A stretch of DNA of 64,000 nt from Anaerovorax odorimutans DSM 5092 (lineage in GTDB: Bacteria > Bacillota > Clostridia > Peptostreptococcales > Anaerovoracaceae). The DNA is taken from contig NZ_AUFC01000005.1 in assembly GCF_000426305.1 (NCBI RefSeq), positions 1 through 64,000 on the forward strand, in the 5' to 3' direction. The position numbers and the translations under genes are program-made. The notes under the pieces were generated by a model that saw nothing but the letters and a program-made list of their open reading frames with translations, did no database searches and had not been told where the DNA came from. Below, one piece after another: positions 1-8,923 of the stretch. Positions within the stretch are counted from its first letter, which is position 1. Every line of letters begins with the position of its first letter.

Positions 1-851
1 CCGGATTTATTAAATTTGATGGTCCTTATGCTTACAGAGCTCCTAAAGCTTGTAAATTTGAATCGGAAGCAGACATTACTGCTTTCTATCTTGAACTTTT
101 GGAAAATCAAATGCTAGACGAAGGTCCTGAGCAAATTGCCGGTATTTTCCTAGAAACTGTTGTTGGTTCCAATGGAATTTTAATTCCTCCTGCCGGTTAT
201 CTTGAAGGTGTTAGGGCTCTTTGTGATAAATATAATATTATCATGGTATGTGACGAAGTTATGGCTGGCTGGTATAGAACAGGTACTTGCTTTGCATTTC
301 AGCAGTTTAATGTTACACCCGATGTAATAACTTTTGCTAAGGGTTCTACCTGTGGTTATGTTCCTCTTGGTGGCGTTATTGTTTCCGAAAAGATTGCAAA
401 AATCTTTGATGAAAAGAAAATGCTTTGCGGCTTAACTTACAGTGCTCATCCAGTAGGCTGTGCTGCTGCAATTGCCACTCTTAACGCGTATAAGGAAGAA
501 AAAATAGAAGAAAATGTGGCTAAACAAGGTAAAGTACTAGCTGATATACTCGATGGATATGTAACCAAACATGCATGCGTTGGTGAAGTAAGGCATATAG
601 GCTTATTCTCTTCTATTGAATTAGTAAAAGATAAAGCTACACATACTCCTATCGTATCATTTAATAATGACCCTGAAGGTACTATGAACAAAATTGTGGG
701 AATGTTAAAAGTTGAAGGATTTTCAACTTATGCTCACGAAAACATGATTATCATTGCTCCTCCATTAATTATTACTACTGAAGAATTGACAGACGCTATG
801 ACTATTATGGATAAAGTCCTTGATTCTGTTGATAATATGATTAAACAATAG
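1..851 (+). CDS. Class III PLP-dependent aminotransferase, 3' part (5' end outside window)
   Basis: The frame is open from base 3 with no stop, so the gene starts upstream of the window; about 282 C-terminal residues are present. The large domain shows the cofactor-binding Asp in VCDEVMAGWYRTG and the Schiff-base Lys in TFAKGSTCGYVPLGGV, followed by the SAHPVGCAAA segment and the small C-terminal domain. These are hallmarks of the omega-amino-acid:pyruvate/GABA-type class III aminotransferases, which move amino groups between an omega- or alpha-amine and a keto acid in the cytoplasm. The substrate cannot be told from this fragment. A long hairpin terminator follows. Confidence 0.9.
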   Translation, partial: GFIKFDGPYAYRAPKACKFESEADITAFYLELLENQMLDEGPEQIAGIFLETVVGSNGILIPPAGYLEGVRALCDKYNIIMVCDEVMAGWYRTGTCFAFQQFNVTPDVITFAKGSTCGYVPLGGVIVSEKIAKIFDEKKMLCGLTYSAHPVGCAAAIATLNAYKEEKIEENVAKQGKVLADILDGYVTKHACVGEVRHIGLFSSIELVKDKATHTPIVSFNNDPEGTMNKIVGMLKVEGFSTYAHENMIIIAPPLIITTEELTDAMTIMDKVLDSVDNMIKQ

Positions 852-874
852 ATATCAATTTAAAATTTCATAAA

Positions 875-989
875 GCCACTCATCTGTTATGATATAGCTT
901 ATTCCCTATAATATGTAATTTTATATTTTATTGTATAAACTGTACTAATAAAATAAGCTCCACCATATCAATTTGAGTGGTTTTTATTT
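875..989 (+). terminator. Large hairpin terminator after the aminotransferase
   Basis: Three blocks pair across a central AT-rich region: CCACTCA with TGAGTGG, TGATAT with ATATCA, and AGCTTATT with AATAAGCT. A T-rich tail (TTTTTATTTA) follows at 980-990. This looks like an intrinsic terminator with an unusually long loop. Confidence 0.65.
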
Positions 990-1002
990 ATAATAAATTG
1001 CT

Positions 1003-1040
1003 GAACATCCGTTTACTTTTTTGTTAAAATATGATAATAT
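1003..1040 (+). promoter_or_regulatory. lexA promoter with SOS (LexA) box
   Basis: GAACATCCGTTT at 1003-1014 matches the Gram-positive LexA operator GAACNNNNGTTY. It overlaps a -35 (TTTACT, 1012-1017) that sits 17 bases before a -10 (TAATAT, 1035-1040). A second GTTC half-site lies at 1041-1044. The layout implies autorepression by LexA. Confidence 0.75.
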
Positions 1041-1079
1041 GTTCGTAAATTGATCCCTTTATATCGAAAGGAGCTTAAA

Positions 1080-1742
1080 ATGGAACAATTAAAAGAAAGA
1101 GAAAAAAAAATATTACAATATATGATATCCGAAATAAAAAGTAAAGGCTATCCTCCTACTGTAAGGGAAATATGCAGTGCACTAAACATAAAATCCACAT
1201 CTACGACACACAAGGATTTAGAGAACTTAGAGAAAAAGGGATTTATAAAAAAAGATCCATCTAAACCAAGAGCATTAATGATTACCGATCTAGCATTAGA
1301 TCAGAAACAGCCCATTTTAAATAATACTTGTAATGATTTATCAAATACAGAACATACAAACGTTGTAGAAGTTCCTGTCATAGGAAGAATTGCTGCTGGT
1401 ACACCTATTTTGGCAGAAGAAAATATTGAAGACTCCTTTCCTGTTCCAGAACGCTTTTTATCTAAGGGAAATAATTTTATGCTCGTTGTTAAAGGAGAAA
1501 GTATGATAGAAGCAGGAATATTTGACGGAGATTATATTCTTGTGAAACAACAAAATGAAGCTAATAACGGAGATATTGTCGTTGCTATGGTAGATGGTTT
1601 TGAAAGTGAAGCTACTGTAAAAACCTTTTATAAAGAAAATACTTATATTAGATTACAGCCAGAAAACAAATCCATGAGCCCTATTATCGTTTCTGAGGTT
1701 AAAATCCTTGGTTTAGTAAAAGGTGTTTTCAGATATTTTTAA
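1080..1742 (+). CDS. lexA: LexA SOS-response repressor
   Basis: A 220-aa LexA of normal length. Residues 1-66 form the winged-helix DNA-binding domain and about 95-220 the S24 autoprotease domain. The self-cleavage Ala106-Gly107 pair lies in RIAAGTPI; the catalytic Ser141 lies in VVKGESMIEAG and Lys181 in ATVKTF. The ATG at 1080 is chosen because an AAAGGAG ribosome site precedes it by a good distance; an upstream in-frame TTG at 1050 has none. It represses DNA-damage genes until RecA filaments trigger autocleavage. The gene stands alone, with a LexA box over its own promoter and a strong terminator behind it. Confidence 0.97.
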   Translation: MEQLKEREKKILQYMISEIKSKGYPPTVREICSALNIKSTSTTHKDLENLEKKGFIKKDPSKPRALMITDLALDQKQPILNNTCNDLSNTEHTNVVEVPVIGRIAAGTPILAEENIEDSFPVPERFLSKGNNFMLVVKGESMIEAGIFDGDYILVKQQNEANNGDIVVAMVDGFESEATVKTFYKENTYIRLQPENKSMSPIIVSEVKILGLVKGVFRYF

Positions 1743-1835
1743 AATATAAAGTCTAAGCATACAAATAAGGTTATATAAATTAACCTATTAATTTAAAATA
1801 TAAAGCTCTTATAAAAAATAAAATAATTAGGCGGC

Positions 1836-1880
1836 AATAAAAGCTGGTTTCTATATTTTACAGAAACCAGCTTTTATTAT
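1836..1880 (+). terminator. Terminator after lexA
   Basis: A 17-bp perfect stem, AATAAAAGCTGGTTTCT with its complement, has a 9-base loop. U-rich flanks on both sides suggest it works in either direction. Confidence 0.8.
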
Positions 1881-2183
1881 GTATAAAATGCTAAAATCGC
1901 AGAAATGTATGTAAACTAAATTAAGCTAGTTTAGATTAAAAAACATTGACTAATTCCACAAAGCATATTTTTATTTATACTTAACATTTTTTAAATTGAA
2001 CGTTAAAAGATTAAAGAAAAATAATTCATTTTTAAATTAGTAATAAATAATTTAATTACAATTTTAAAGTCCTTATTAAAATTCAGGTATAAATAAACTT
2101 ACAATTATCATATTCTTTATTAAGATTTAAAATTAAAGTTGAATACAGATTTATAATCTGAAGAAAGAGGTTAAGGATATTTT
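1881..2183. other. AT-rich intergenic stretch
   Basis: About 300 bases without an open frame worth calling. It should hold the promoter of the following phosphoesterase gene, but no convincing -35/-10 pair or operator stands out in this very AT-rich sequence. Confidence 0.5.
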
Positions 2184-3503
2184 ATGAAGAAAAAATTAAG
2201 TTTACTAATAATCTTTATTATTGTTGTTTCTGTAACATTAGTAAAACCCATTACCGTGGATAATTTGGAAGTAATCATCTACGATAATCTACACCAACTT
2301 ACAGATTCAACTGAATCTAATAACAGTTCTATATCGGCAGCCTCATATCATGGATTAACATCTATAAGTGTCATAAATAATTTTGGTAAAAACCCTGCAA
2401 CTGAGCGTAATTTTACATGGAATACTCCCATATCCAATAACAAAGATGTATTGGAATACTGCCTCAAAGATGAATTTCATAGCTTTGATGATATTAATAT
2501 TAAGAAAGTTACTGCAAAAAGCTATGAAACAAAAACTGATGCAGACAATAGAGTTATTCATAAAATTTCTTTAAAAAATCTAAAACCCGGAGCTGAGTAT
2601 ATATATCGAATTATGTATGCACCTAACATATATAGTCCTAAAGCAACTTTTAAAACTGCTGAAGAAAAACTAGATCAATTTACTTTCATACAAATAACAG
2701 ATACTCAAGGTTTTAATAAGAGTGATTATTTAATATGGGCAAATACATTAAAAAAAGCTCTAGGAAAATTTCCTGATGCAAAATTTTTAATCCATACAGG
2801 AGATATGGTAAACGATGGAGATAAAATTAAACAATGGGATGCTTTTACTCATGCCGTAATACCTGAATTGATGAATCTTCCAATTGCTCCCACATTAGGA
2901 AATCATGATAAATTAAATAAAAATGGCTCAAATCCTAAAGCGAAAAACTTTAACGATATATTTTATATCCCAAATACAATTAAAAATAATACAGGAACAG
3001 AAGATGGGACTGTCTATTCTTTTGACTACGGCAACGCTCATATAGCTGTTATGAATACTGAATGTAGCAGAAAGAATTTAAAAAAGCAAGGTGATTGGCT
3101 CATATCTGATATGTCTAAAACAGATAAGCTATGGAAAATAGTTGCTGTACATAGAGGTCTTTATGGAGCAACCTATTACTCTTCTGAAATAAGGGATGTA
3201 TGGGCACCTATCTTTGACAAAGTTGGAATTGACCTTGTCCTGCAAGGTCATGATCATAATTATGTAAGAACATATCCTATGAAAAACAATGAAATATCCA
3301 GCTTAGGAAATGGTACTATATATATAACTGCCAACTCAGGAGGAATAAAATTTTATCCCCAAAAACTCCGTAACTGGCAAGAAGTTAACTTACAGCCTTA
3401 TATTCAAATGTACATTGCAGTTACAATAAATAATAATCAAATAACAATTAAAGCGTATGATGTAAATAATGTTTTAAAGGATACTATAACCCTTAATAAA
3501 TAG
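2184..3503 (+). CDS. Exported calcineurin-like metallophosphoesterase, purple acid phosphatase type
   Basis: A 439-aa protein with an N-terminal hydrophobic signal segment (KKKLSLLIIFIIVVSVTLV). A fibronectin-like N-terminal domain spans about 55-160, with LKPGAEYIYRI typical of purple acid phosphatases. The metal-binding core shows the family blocks in order: ITDTQG, HTGDMVNDG, LGNHDK, AVHRGLYG and QGHDHNYVRTYP. It therefore probably hydrolyses phosphate esters outside the membrane; the substrate is unknown. There is no lipobox or cell-wall anchor. It appears monocistronic, with an AAGG ribosome site 7 bases before the ATG. Confidence 0.9.
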   Translation: MKKKLSLLIIFIIVVSVTLVKPITVDNLEVIIYDNLHQLTDSTESNNSSISAASYHGLTSISVINNFGKNPATERNFTWNTPISNNKDVLEYCLKDEFHSFDDINIKKVTAKSYETKTDADNRVIHKISLKNLKPGAEYIYRIMYAPNIYSPKATFKTAEEKLDQFTFIQITDTQGFNKSDYLIWANTLKKALGKFPDAKFLIHTGDMVNDGDKIKQWDAFTHAVIPELMNLPIAPTLGNHDKLNKNGSNPKAKNFNDIFYIPNTIKNNTGTEDGTVYSFDYGNAHIAVMNTECSRKNLKKQGDWLISDMSKTDKLWKIVAVHRGLYGATYYSSEIRDVWAPIFDKVGIDLVLQGHDHNYVRTYPMKNNEISSLGNGTIYITANSGGIKFYPQKLRNWQEVNLQPYIQMYIAVTINNNQITIKAYDVNNVLKDTITLNK

Positions 3504-3671
3504 ATACTATTAATCAGCTTCTATTTCTTCTTAAGATATAAAAAATATCATTAAAATTTATTAATCATAATAAAAATAATTGGCAGTTCGCTAAATTATC
3601 AATCTATAAATATTTTATATAAATATTCAACTTCATAATTTACTTTATATATTAAAATGAGGTGATTAATT

Positions 3672-3863
3672 ATGAATTATGGTAAACTAACTGCAACAAT
3701 ATCTAGTATTGCCATAATGATAGCAAACGACATAACTGATGAAGATGAACTAACCCTCTTAAGTTTAATGTTTACTCAACTTGGAGATACATTGGCTACA
3801 ATCTCACAGCAACGAAGTATGAGCAACATTTTAAATAATAACTCTGATTCAAAAGAAGAATGA
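3672..3863 (+). CDS. Small conserved clostridial protein (DUF6774-like)
   Basis: A 63-aa acidic, helical protein behind an AGGTGATTA ribosome site. The pattern of an N-terminal helix with SSIAIMIANDITDEDELTLLSLMFTQLGDTLATI resembles short clostridial proteins of unknown function grouped as DUF6774; this is from memory of the family and not verified. No catalytic motif, signal or membrane segment is visible. It stands alone between the phosphoesterase and padR. Confidence 0.7.
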   Translation: MNYGKLTATISSIAIMIANDITDEDELTLLSLMFTQLGDTLATISQQRSMSNILNNNSDSKEE

Positions 3864-3923
3864 ACAAATATCTTGATGAAATTTTTAATTCGTTGATCTC
3901 TAAAGGATATTATAATCAGCAAT

Positions 3924-3967
3924 AAAAAAGCCATCCATTAATTGATCATATTATTATAATAGATGAC
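3924..3967 (-). terminator. Terminator of padR
   Basis: On the minus strand GTCATC.ATTA pairs with TAAT.GATGGC and is followed by TTTTTT, just downstream of the padR stop. Confidence 0.6.
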
Positions 3968-3979
3968 TACTTGTAATAT

Positions 3980-4318
3980 TTATTTTTTGTCATTAATATT
4001 TTTGTAATTTTTAAGGAAAAAACCTAAATTTTCATATCTTAGTTCAATATCTTTTTTAAACATTTCCAACTCTTTATAACCATTTTCCGTTATAGAATAA
4101 TATTTTTTAGCTGCTCCGGCTTCAGATGTATCCCATCTTGATTCTACAGAGCCATTAGTCTCTAAAGTTTTTAATGCTCTATATATGGCAGCACTGTCTA
4201 TTTTATTATTAGGTAAATTTGTTTCAAATTCTTTTAATAATTCAAATCCATATGACGGTTTCAATGTTAAAAATAATAATACAAATGCAGCCGTATGTCT
4301 ACCAGGTTTGATTTTCAT
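3980..4318 (-). CDS. PadR-family winged-helix repressor
   Basis: A 112-aa protein. The winged helix (about 10-85) has the PadR features: an RHTAAFVLLFLTLKPSYGFEL first helix region, the recognition helix in IDSAAIYRALKTLETNGSVES, and a wing ending in KKYYSITENGYKEL. A short C-terminal dimerisation helix follows. The gene is divergent from a two-gene permease operon. Both promoters contain copies of the same TACAGTAATRTG element, so it probably represses itself and the permease until a ligand binds. The ATG follows a GGAGG ribosome site. Its inducer is unknown, but PadR proteins often control export genes. Confidence 0.9.
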   Translation of the reverse strand: MKIKPGRHTAAFVLLFLTLKPSYGFELLKEFETNLPNNKIDSAAIYRALKTLETNGSVESRWDTSEAGAAKKYYSITENGYKELEMFKKDIELRYENLGFFLKNYKNINDKK

Positions 4319-4345
4319 ATAATTACCTCCGTTAGAATCTGTTAA

Positions 4346-4378
4346 TTACACATTACTGTAATTTATAATATTTGTCAA
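4346..4378 (-). promoter_or_regulatory. padR promoter with half operator
   Basis: On the minus strand TTGACA (4378-4373), 17 bases, then TAATGT (4355-4350). The -10 lies in TTACAGTAATGTGTAA (4361-4346), which matches one arm of the large palindrome upstream of the permease genes. This implies weaker autoregulation. Confidence 0.65.
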
Positions 4379-4533
4379 ATAATAAATTGATTATTTAATT
4401 ATAGGATTTTATATTTATAAATTAATAAAAGTAAAAATGCTTAATGAAATTAATTTTTATAATTTTTTTAATATAATTAAATTATCTTTTTAAACAATGA
4501 ACAAATTTAGAAATTTTAACCTAATATTTTATA

Positions 4534-4587
4534 TTGACACACAATGTTATATACAGTAATATGTTATTAACATATTACTGTATATAA
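4534..4587 (+). promoter_or_regulatory. Permease promoter with 41-bp palindromic operator
   Basis: TTGACA (4534-4539) and TAATAT (4557-4562) are 17 bases apart. The -10 is buried in a perfect dyad at 4547-4587 with two 20-base arms around a single central T. Binding of a PadR dimer here would block RNA polymerase. Confidence 0.8.
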
Positions 4588-4629
4588 TTAATATCTATTT
4601 AATATAAATATTAAATAAAGGAGAAAAAA

Positions 4630-5106
4630 ATGACAAGTTATATAATTTACGGATTAGTTATAATTCTTACAATAATATCTGCAATTGTAGATATAGATAA
4701 AACTAAAAAAGCTATAAAAATCGGCTTTAATTCATTTAAAAAACTACTACCCTCAATTACACCTGTAATGATTTTTATAGGAATTACATTATCCATATTA
4801 AGTCCTTCATCAATAAGTATGATACTTGGTAAGCAATCTGGAGGATTAGGTATAATAGTAGGTTTAATAACAGGTTCTATAGCATTTATGCCCAGTTTTA
4901 TAGCTTTTCCTCTGGGAGAAAGTTTATTGTCACATGGAGCTGGATACCCTCAAATAGCTGCTTTTATTTCAAGCTTAATGGCAGTTGGTATAGTTTCTTT
5001 AGCTATTGAAATTCAATATTTTGGTAAAAAGGCAGCAGTATCAAGAAATATTTTGGCTTTAATAACATCTGTAATTTTTTCTTTAATTATATGGGGAGTG
5101 ATGTAA
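4630..5106 (+). CDS. Permease half-protein 1 (ArsP-like permease family)
   Basis: A 158-aa membrane protein with about four or five membrane helices and a Gly-rich core (GKQSGGLGIIVGLITGSIAFMP, then FPLGESLL). Together with the next gene it resembles one permease of the ArsP-type family made as two chains. The neighbour starts directly after its stop codon, so the two are surely translated together. It is the first gene of the operon controlled by the palindromic operator, preceded by an AAGGAG ribosome site. The substrate is unknown; related permeases export organic arsenicals or other small compounds, but that is not shown here. Confidence 0.75.
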   Translation: MTSYIIYGLVIILTIISAIVDIDKTKKAIKIGFNSFKKLLPSITPVMIFIGITLSILSPSSISMILGKQSGGLGIIVGLITGSIAFMPSFIAFPLGESLLSHGAGYPQIAAFISSLMAVGIVSLAIEIQYFGKKAAVSRNILALITSVIFSLIIWGVM

Positions 5107-5652
5107 ATGATTAAAACAATTATTAAAAAATACAAATGGTCAATTATCCTTTTAATATTACTGGCAATACTTTATTTTATAAACAGTAACTTGGGCGAAA
5201 ATGCCACAATAAAAACATTATCCAATTTCAAATCCATGCTCAGTGTACTGCCTCCTATTTTAGTATTAATTGGTCTTTTAGATGTTTGGGTACCAAAAGA
5301 AACAATGATAAAATATATGGGGCATGGCTCAGGCATAAAAGGAATTTTTATGTCTTTATTATTAGGTTCTTTAGCAGCAGGACCTTTATATGCAGCCTTT
5401 CCCATAGCAGCAATTTTAATGAAAAAAGAAGCACGATTTGCATACATTTTATTCTTTTTAGGAGTTTGGTCAAGTTCAAAATTGCCATTGCTTCTATATG
5501 AATATACTTCATTTGGAGGAACTTTTACTACTATACATGTAATATCTAATTTAACAATTTTCTTAATTGGTTCTTTCTTAATTGAAAAAATGATAAAAAA
5601 AGAAAGCTTAAACAAAATATATTTATCAGCAAACAGTATGATAGATGATTAG
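5107..5652 (+). CDS. Permease half-protein 2 (ArsP-like permease family)
   Basis: A 181-aa membrane protein with an N-terminal helix (WSIILLILLAILYFI) and three or four more. The core GHGSGIKGIFMSLLLGSLAAG is followed by PLYAAFPIAAILMKKEARFA. This internal repeat pattern is similar to that of the first half, as expected for a permease with two related halves. The ATG directly follows the stop of the preceding gene (TAAATG), so it depends on translational coupling. A bidirectional terminator follows. The two polypeptides probably form one transporter. Confidence 0.75.
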   Translation: MIKTIIKKYKWSIILLILLAILYFINSNLGENATIKTLSNFKSMLSVLPPILVLIGLLDVWVPKETMIKYMGHGSGIKGIFMSLLLGSLAAGPLYAAFPIAAILMKKEARFAYILFFLGVWSSSKLPLLLYEYTSFGGTFTTIHVISNLTIFLIGSFLIEKMIKKESLNKIYLSANSMIDD

Positions 5653-5654
5653 GT

Positions 5655-5712
5655 AAAAAAATAAAGCAAAGATAAACAAAATACTTTGTAATCTATTGCT
5701 TTATTTTTTTAT
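5655..5712. terminator. Bidirectional terminator
   Basis: AAAAAATAAAGCAA pairs with TTGCTTTATTTTTT around a central AT-rich loop. U-tracts occur on both strands, so it can end both the permease operon and the minus-strand amidohydrolase operon. Confidence 0.8.
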
Positions 5713-5751
5713 TATTAGTTAGTATGTGAAAAAAATCGAATTATTTATATT

Positions 5752-7365
5752 TTATCTTTTAAATATTACTTTTCCATCCATAATAGTCATCTCTACGTTA
5801 GCTTCCCTTATCTCCAGCGGATCTGTATCAAAAAGATTTCTGTCAATGACTACAATGTCTGCAAATTTACCTGCTTCTAAAGTCCCCAACTCATCTTCCC
5901 TTCCTATTCCATATGCTGAACCATAAGTATAAGATCTAAGGATCTCATAAAGTGTCAATTTTTCAGTTGGATTCCATCCTCCTTCAGGTAAACCATCATC
6001 ATGCAGTCTAGTTATAGCTCTGGAAATCTCAAAGAAAGGATTATTATCAACTACAGGGCAATCACTTCCAATGGCCAAGACTCCTGCCTGTTCAAGTAAA
6101 GTTTTAAACGGCCAAGTTGTTCCAGCCCTTTCTTCACCAAGAGTGATTCTATATTCCTCACCTTCCCAAGTAGGCATTAATCCTAAATGTTCAGGTTGTA
6201 CTGAAGGAATCAACCCTAATTCCTTGAATCTAGTTCTATCTTTCTCATTAATTAATTCAACATGTTCAATGGCATGCCTTACATTCTTTTTACCATATTT
6301 TTTCATTGCCTCTTCATAACTATCAATTGTGAATCGTATTGCCCTATCACCTATTGCATGAATTTTAATCCATAAACCTCTTTTATGACCTTCCAATATT
6401 CCTTCTTTTATTCTATCTAACTCAGAAAGCTGTATACCTCTGTTCCCCGGAGCATCTTCATAATCTTCAAGAAGAAGTGCCGTATGTGTTGTAATTACAC
6501 CATCCACAAATTGCTTTAACATATGTGCTCTTAACTTTTCACTCTTATATTTAACACTATTTTTCACAGCTTCATCAAGGTCACCTAAAAGATCTGTTGC
6601 AGCAGTAATTCTAACCGTCAATTGTTCATCTTTTTCTAATCCTGAATAAACTTCTAAAGATCCTAAATTCCTTCCAAAGTAAGGCTGGACATCTACAACA
6701 GAAGTTATTCCTAAAGCAGCAGCTTCCTCCATAAATTTTTTTAAGAAAGCTCTTTCCTGCTCTTCATTAAATTCAAATGCATATTTAGCAACAATCGCGA
6801 TGGCAGATTCATATAAAAATCCTGTAGGTTCACCATTTTCATCTCTGGCAATCTCTCCACCAAATGGATCAGGTGTGTCTTTTGTAATACCTGCAATTTC
6901 CAAAGCCTTACTGTTCACCCAAGCTCCATGGGCTTCCGCATCTAATAAAAAAACAGGTTTATCAGGAAAATACTTATCAAGGGTTTTTTTATTTGGCAAT
7001 TCTTTTATATCCCAAAATACATGATACCAATTAAATCCAAATACCCATCCGTCATAAGGATTCTTATCATAAAAATCTTTTACCATCTTTGCTGTTTCTT
7101 CTTCTGATCTGGCAGAACCTAAGTTTACATAAATTTTAAACATACCAGCCATAAGAAGATGAGTATGGCTATCATGAAATCCAGCCATTACCAATTTATC
7201 TTCAAATTCATATATAACTGTATCCGAATCAATATATCTATTAGCTTCATCACTTGGGCCCACAGCAATAATCTTATTTCCTTTTGCCGCTACAAATCCC
7301 GCATAAGGACGTTCTGATATACTATCAAAGATATAATTACTTTTAACTACAATATTCGCTTTCAT
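5752..7365 (-). CDS. YtcJ-like metal-dependent amidohydrolase (amidohydrolase family 3)
   Basis: A 537-aa protein. An N-terminal beta-sandwich is followed by a TIM barrel with the metal-binding HxH in GFHDSHTHLLMAG, a Thr-His pair in VITTHTALL, the His of KIHAIGDRA, the His of RHAIEHVELI, and the Asp of AIGSDCPVVDNNPF. This layout is that of the YtcJ/N-substituted-formamide deformylase group, which hydrolyses amide or formamide bonds. The ATG at 7365 is chosen for its GGAGA ribosome site; longer in-frame starts lack one. It is the last gene of the operon after the C-N hydrolase and antiporter, so it probably acts on the same imported nitrogen compound. Confidence 0.88.
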   Translation of the reverse strand: MKANIVVKSNYIFDSISERPYAGFVAAKGNKIIAVGPSDEANRYIDSDTVIYEFEDKLVMAGFHDSHTHLLMAGMFKIYVNLGSARSEEETAKMVKDFYDKNPYDGWVFGFNWYHVFWDIKELPNKKTLDKYFPDKPVFLLDAEAHGAWVNSKALEIAGITKDTPDPFGGEIARDENGEPTGFLYESAIAIVAKYAFEFNEEQERAFLKKFMEEAAALGITSVVDVQPYFGRNLGSLEVYSGLEKDEQLTVRITAATDLLGDLDEAVKNSVKYKSEKLRAHMLKQFVDGVITTHTALLLEDYEDAPGNRGIQLSELDRIKEGILEGHKRGLWIKIHAIGDRAIRFTIDSYEEAMKKYGKKNVRHAIEHVELINEKDRTRFKELGLIPSVQPEHLGLMPTWEGEEYRITLGEERAGTTWPFKTLLEQAGVLAIGSDCPVVDNNPFFEISRAITRLHDDGLPEGGWNPTEKLTLYEILRSYTYGSAYGIGREDELGTLEAGKFADIVVIDRNLFDTDPLEIREANVEMTIMDGKVIFKR

Positions 7366-7447
7366 AATATTCTCCATTTCCGATTTTAAGCAAAAGTTAT
7401 AAAACTTTAAGCCTATTAACAAGTCTTTATTTGTTTAAAGGAATTAA

Positions 7448-8800
7448 CTATAAAATAAAACCAGCAATTAAATATAATATTGAAGTTATAATTAAAATTG
7501 GCACAATCATTGGTAATGCTGTTCTTGCATAATCTATATTTTTAATTTTTGCAAGACCACAGGTTAATGTAACAGAATCACCATAGAAGCAAGTTGCACT
7601 TCCTGCAGCTGATCCTGCAATAACAGCACCAATAGTCAAATACATATTTGCACCCAATGTATTCGCAAGTGGTATCATAATTGGGAAACATACAGCTGCC
7701 ATTCCCCAGAAACTCCCTGTAACAAATCCAAGCACTAGCAAAACGATAAATGCAATAAGTGGTAATAAATTTACACTTATAATTGGAGAGACTGTTTCAA
7801 TAACATATGGCGCAAGTCCTAACTCGTCATTTGCATTTTGAAGTACAAATGCACTAATTACAATAGCTGTCACAACGAACATATCTTGAAATCCTGCCCA
7901 TATTGAATCAAATGCTTCTCCAAACTTCAACAACTTTTGAGGAATATATAAGATAAGACAAACCAGTATACCTGTTAAAAGCCCATAAGTTAATTCTTGA
8001 GTCCATAATGTAATACCTATTAGAATAATCATCGGTGCCGCGAAATTCCAAACGCTGGTTACCTTCTTTTCTTCTTCTTCTGCAACTTCTACTGCTAAAG
8101 AATCAGCAGGTAAAACTTCTCCTGTGGTTTCTGCTCTTTCTTCAGCCAATTTCATTGGGCCAAAAGGTTTAATGATCCTTAATTGATAAAGAAGTACAAA
8201 CAGTAAAGACATCCATGCAAAGAACATAAAAGGTACAGCCTTTACAACTGCATCAATCCCTGTTCCAGGCAAAAGATTCAAATCTTCAATCTGACTTCCC
8301 ATAAATACACCCCATAGAGAAAGGGGAACTAATATACAAGTTGAACATGCTACTGCATTTACTGCAAAAGAAAACATCTCTCTGGACATCTTATTTTCAT
8401 CTGCAATCTTTCTGCTGGAAACTCCTGCTCCCAAAATACTGAAATAATTATCTAAAAATAATACAATTCCCATTACCCAAGTTAAAATTCCAGTTTTCTT
8501 TTTATTGTTAGCAAATCTTAAGCCTAATTTCGTAAAGCCTGATATGGCATTGGAGGTTTCCAATAATTTAATAAAAATTCCAAATAATCCAAATATAATA
8601 ATAAAGTAAGCGGATTCTCCTAATTCTCCATATAATGAATCTAAATAAGAAAATACAAATTTCTCTTTTGCTATGATAATGAATCCCACCATTGTTCCCA
8701 AAATAAGTGGTTCTAAAGCCCTCTTTGTAATAATTGCACTTATAATTACCACTGCTACTGGTAACAAGCTTAATGCACCATAGTTAGTTATTGCATCCAT
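7448..8800 (-). CDS. NhaC-type antiporter
   Basis: A 450-aa protein with about 11-12 membrane helices and an acidic cytoplasmic loop (LAVEVAEEEEKKV) in the middle. NhaC-family signatures include GTMVGFIIIAKEKF, FLDNYFSILGAGV, FVTGSFWGMAAVCFPIMIPL and SATCFYGDSVTLTCG. NhaC relatives exchange sodium, protons or organic anions/amino acids. Standing between two C-N bond hydrolases, it may import their substrate or export the product. The ATG at 8800 has GGAGG seven bases upstream; the alternative start at 8818 lies on that ribosome site and is rejected. Confidence 0.88.
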   Translation of the reverse strand: MDAITNYGALSLLPVAVVIISAIITKRALEPLILGTMVGFIIIAKEKFVFSYLDSLYGELGESAYFIIIFGLFGIFIKLLETSNAISGFTKLGLRFANNKKKTGILTWVMGIVLFLDNYFSILGAGVSSRKIADENKMSREMFSFAVNAVACSTCILVPLSLWGVFMGSQIEDLNLLPGTGIDAVVKAVPFMFFAWMSLLFVLLYQLRIIKPFGPMKLAEERAETTGEVLPADSLAVEVAEEEEKKVTSVWNFAAPMIILIGITLWTQELTYGLLTGILVCLILYIPQKLLKFGEAFDSIWAGFQDMFVVTAIVISAFVLQNANDELGLAPYVIETVSPIISVNLLPLIAFIVLLVLGFVTGSFWGMAAVCFPIMIPLANTLGANMYLTIGAVIAGSAAGSATCFYGDSVTLTCGLAKIKNIDYARTALPMIVPILIITSILYLIAGFIL

Positions 8801-8923
8801 TATTCTTCCTCCAATCATAAAATTCCAACTTTGTAAACACGATAATTTTTATAAATTAGAACGTATTTAACCAGTAATAAAAAATAATTATACTTTACAT
8901 ATTATTTTTATTTTATAAATTTA

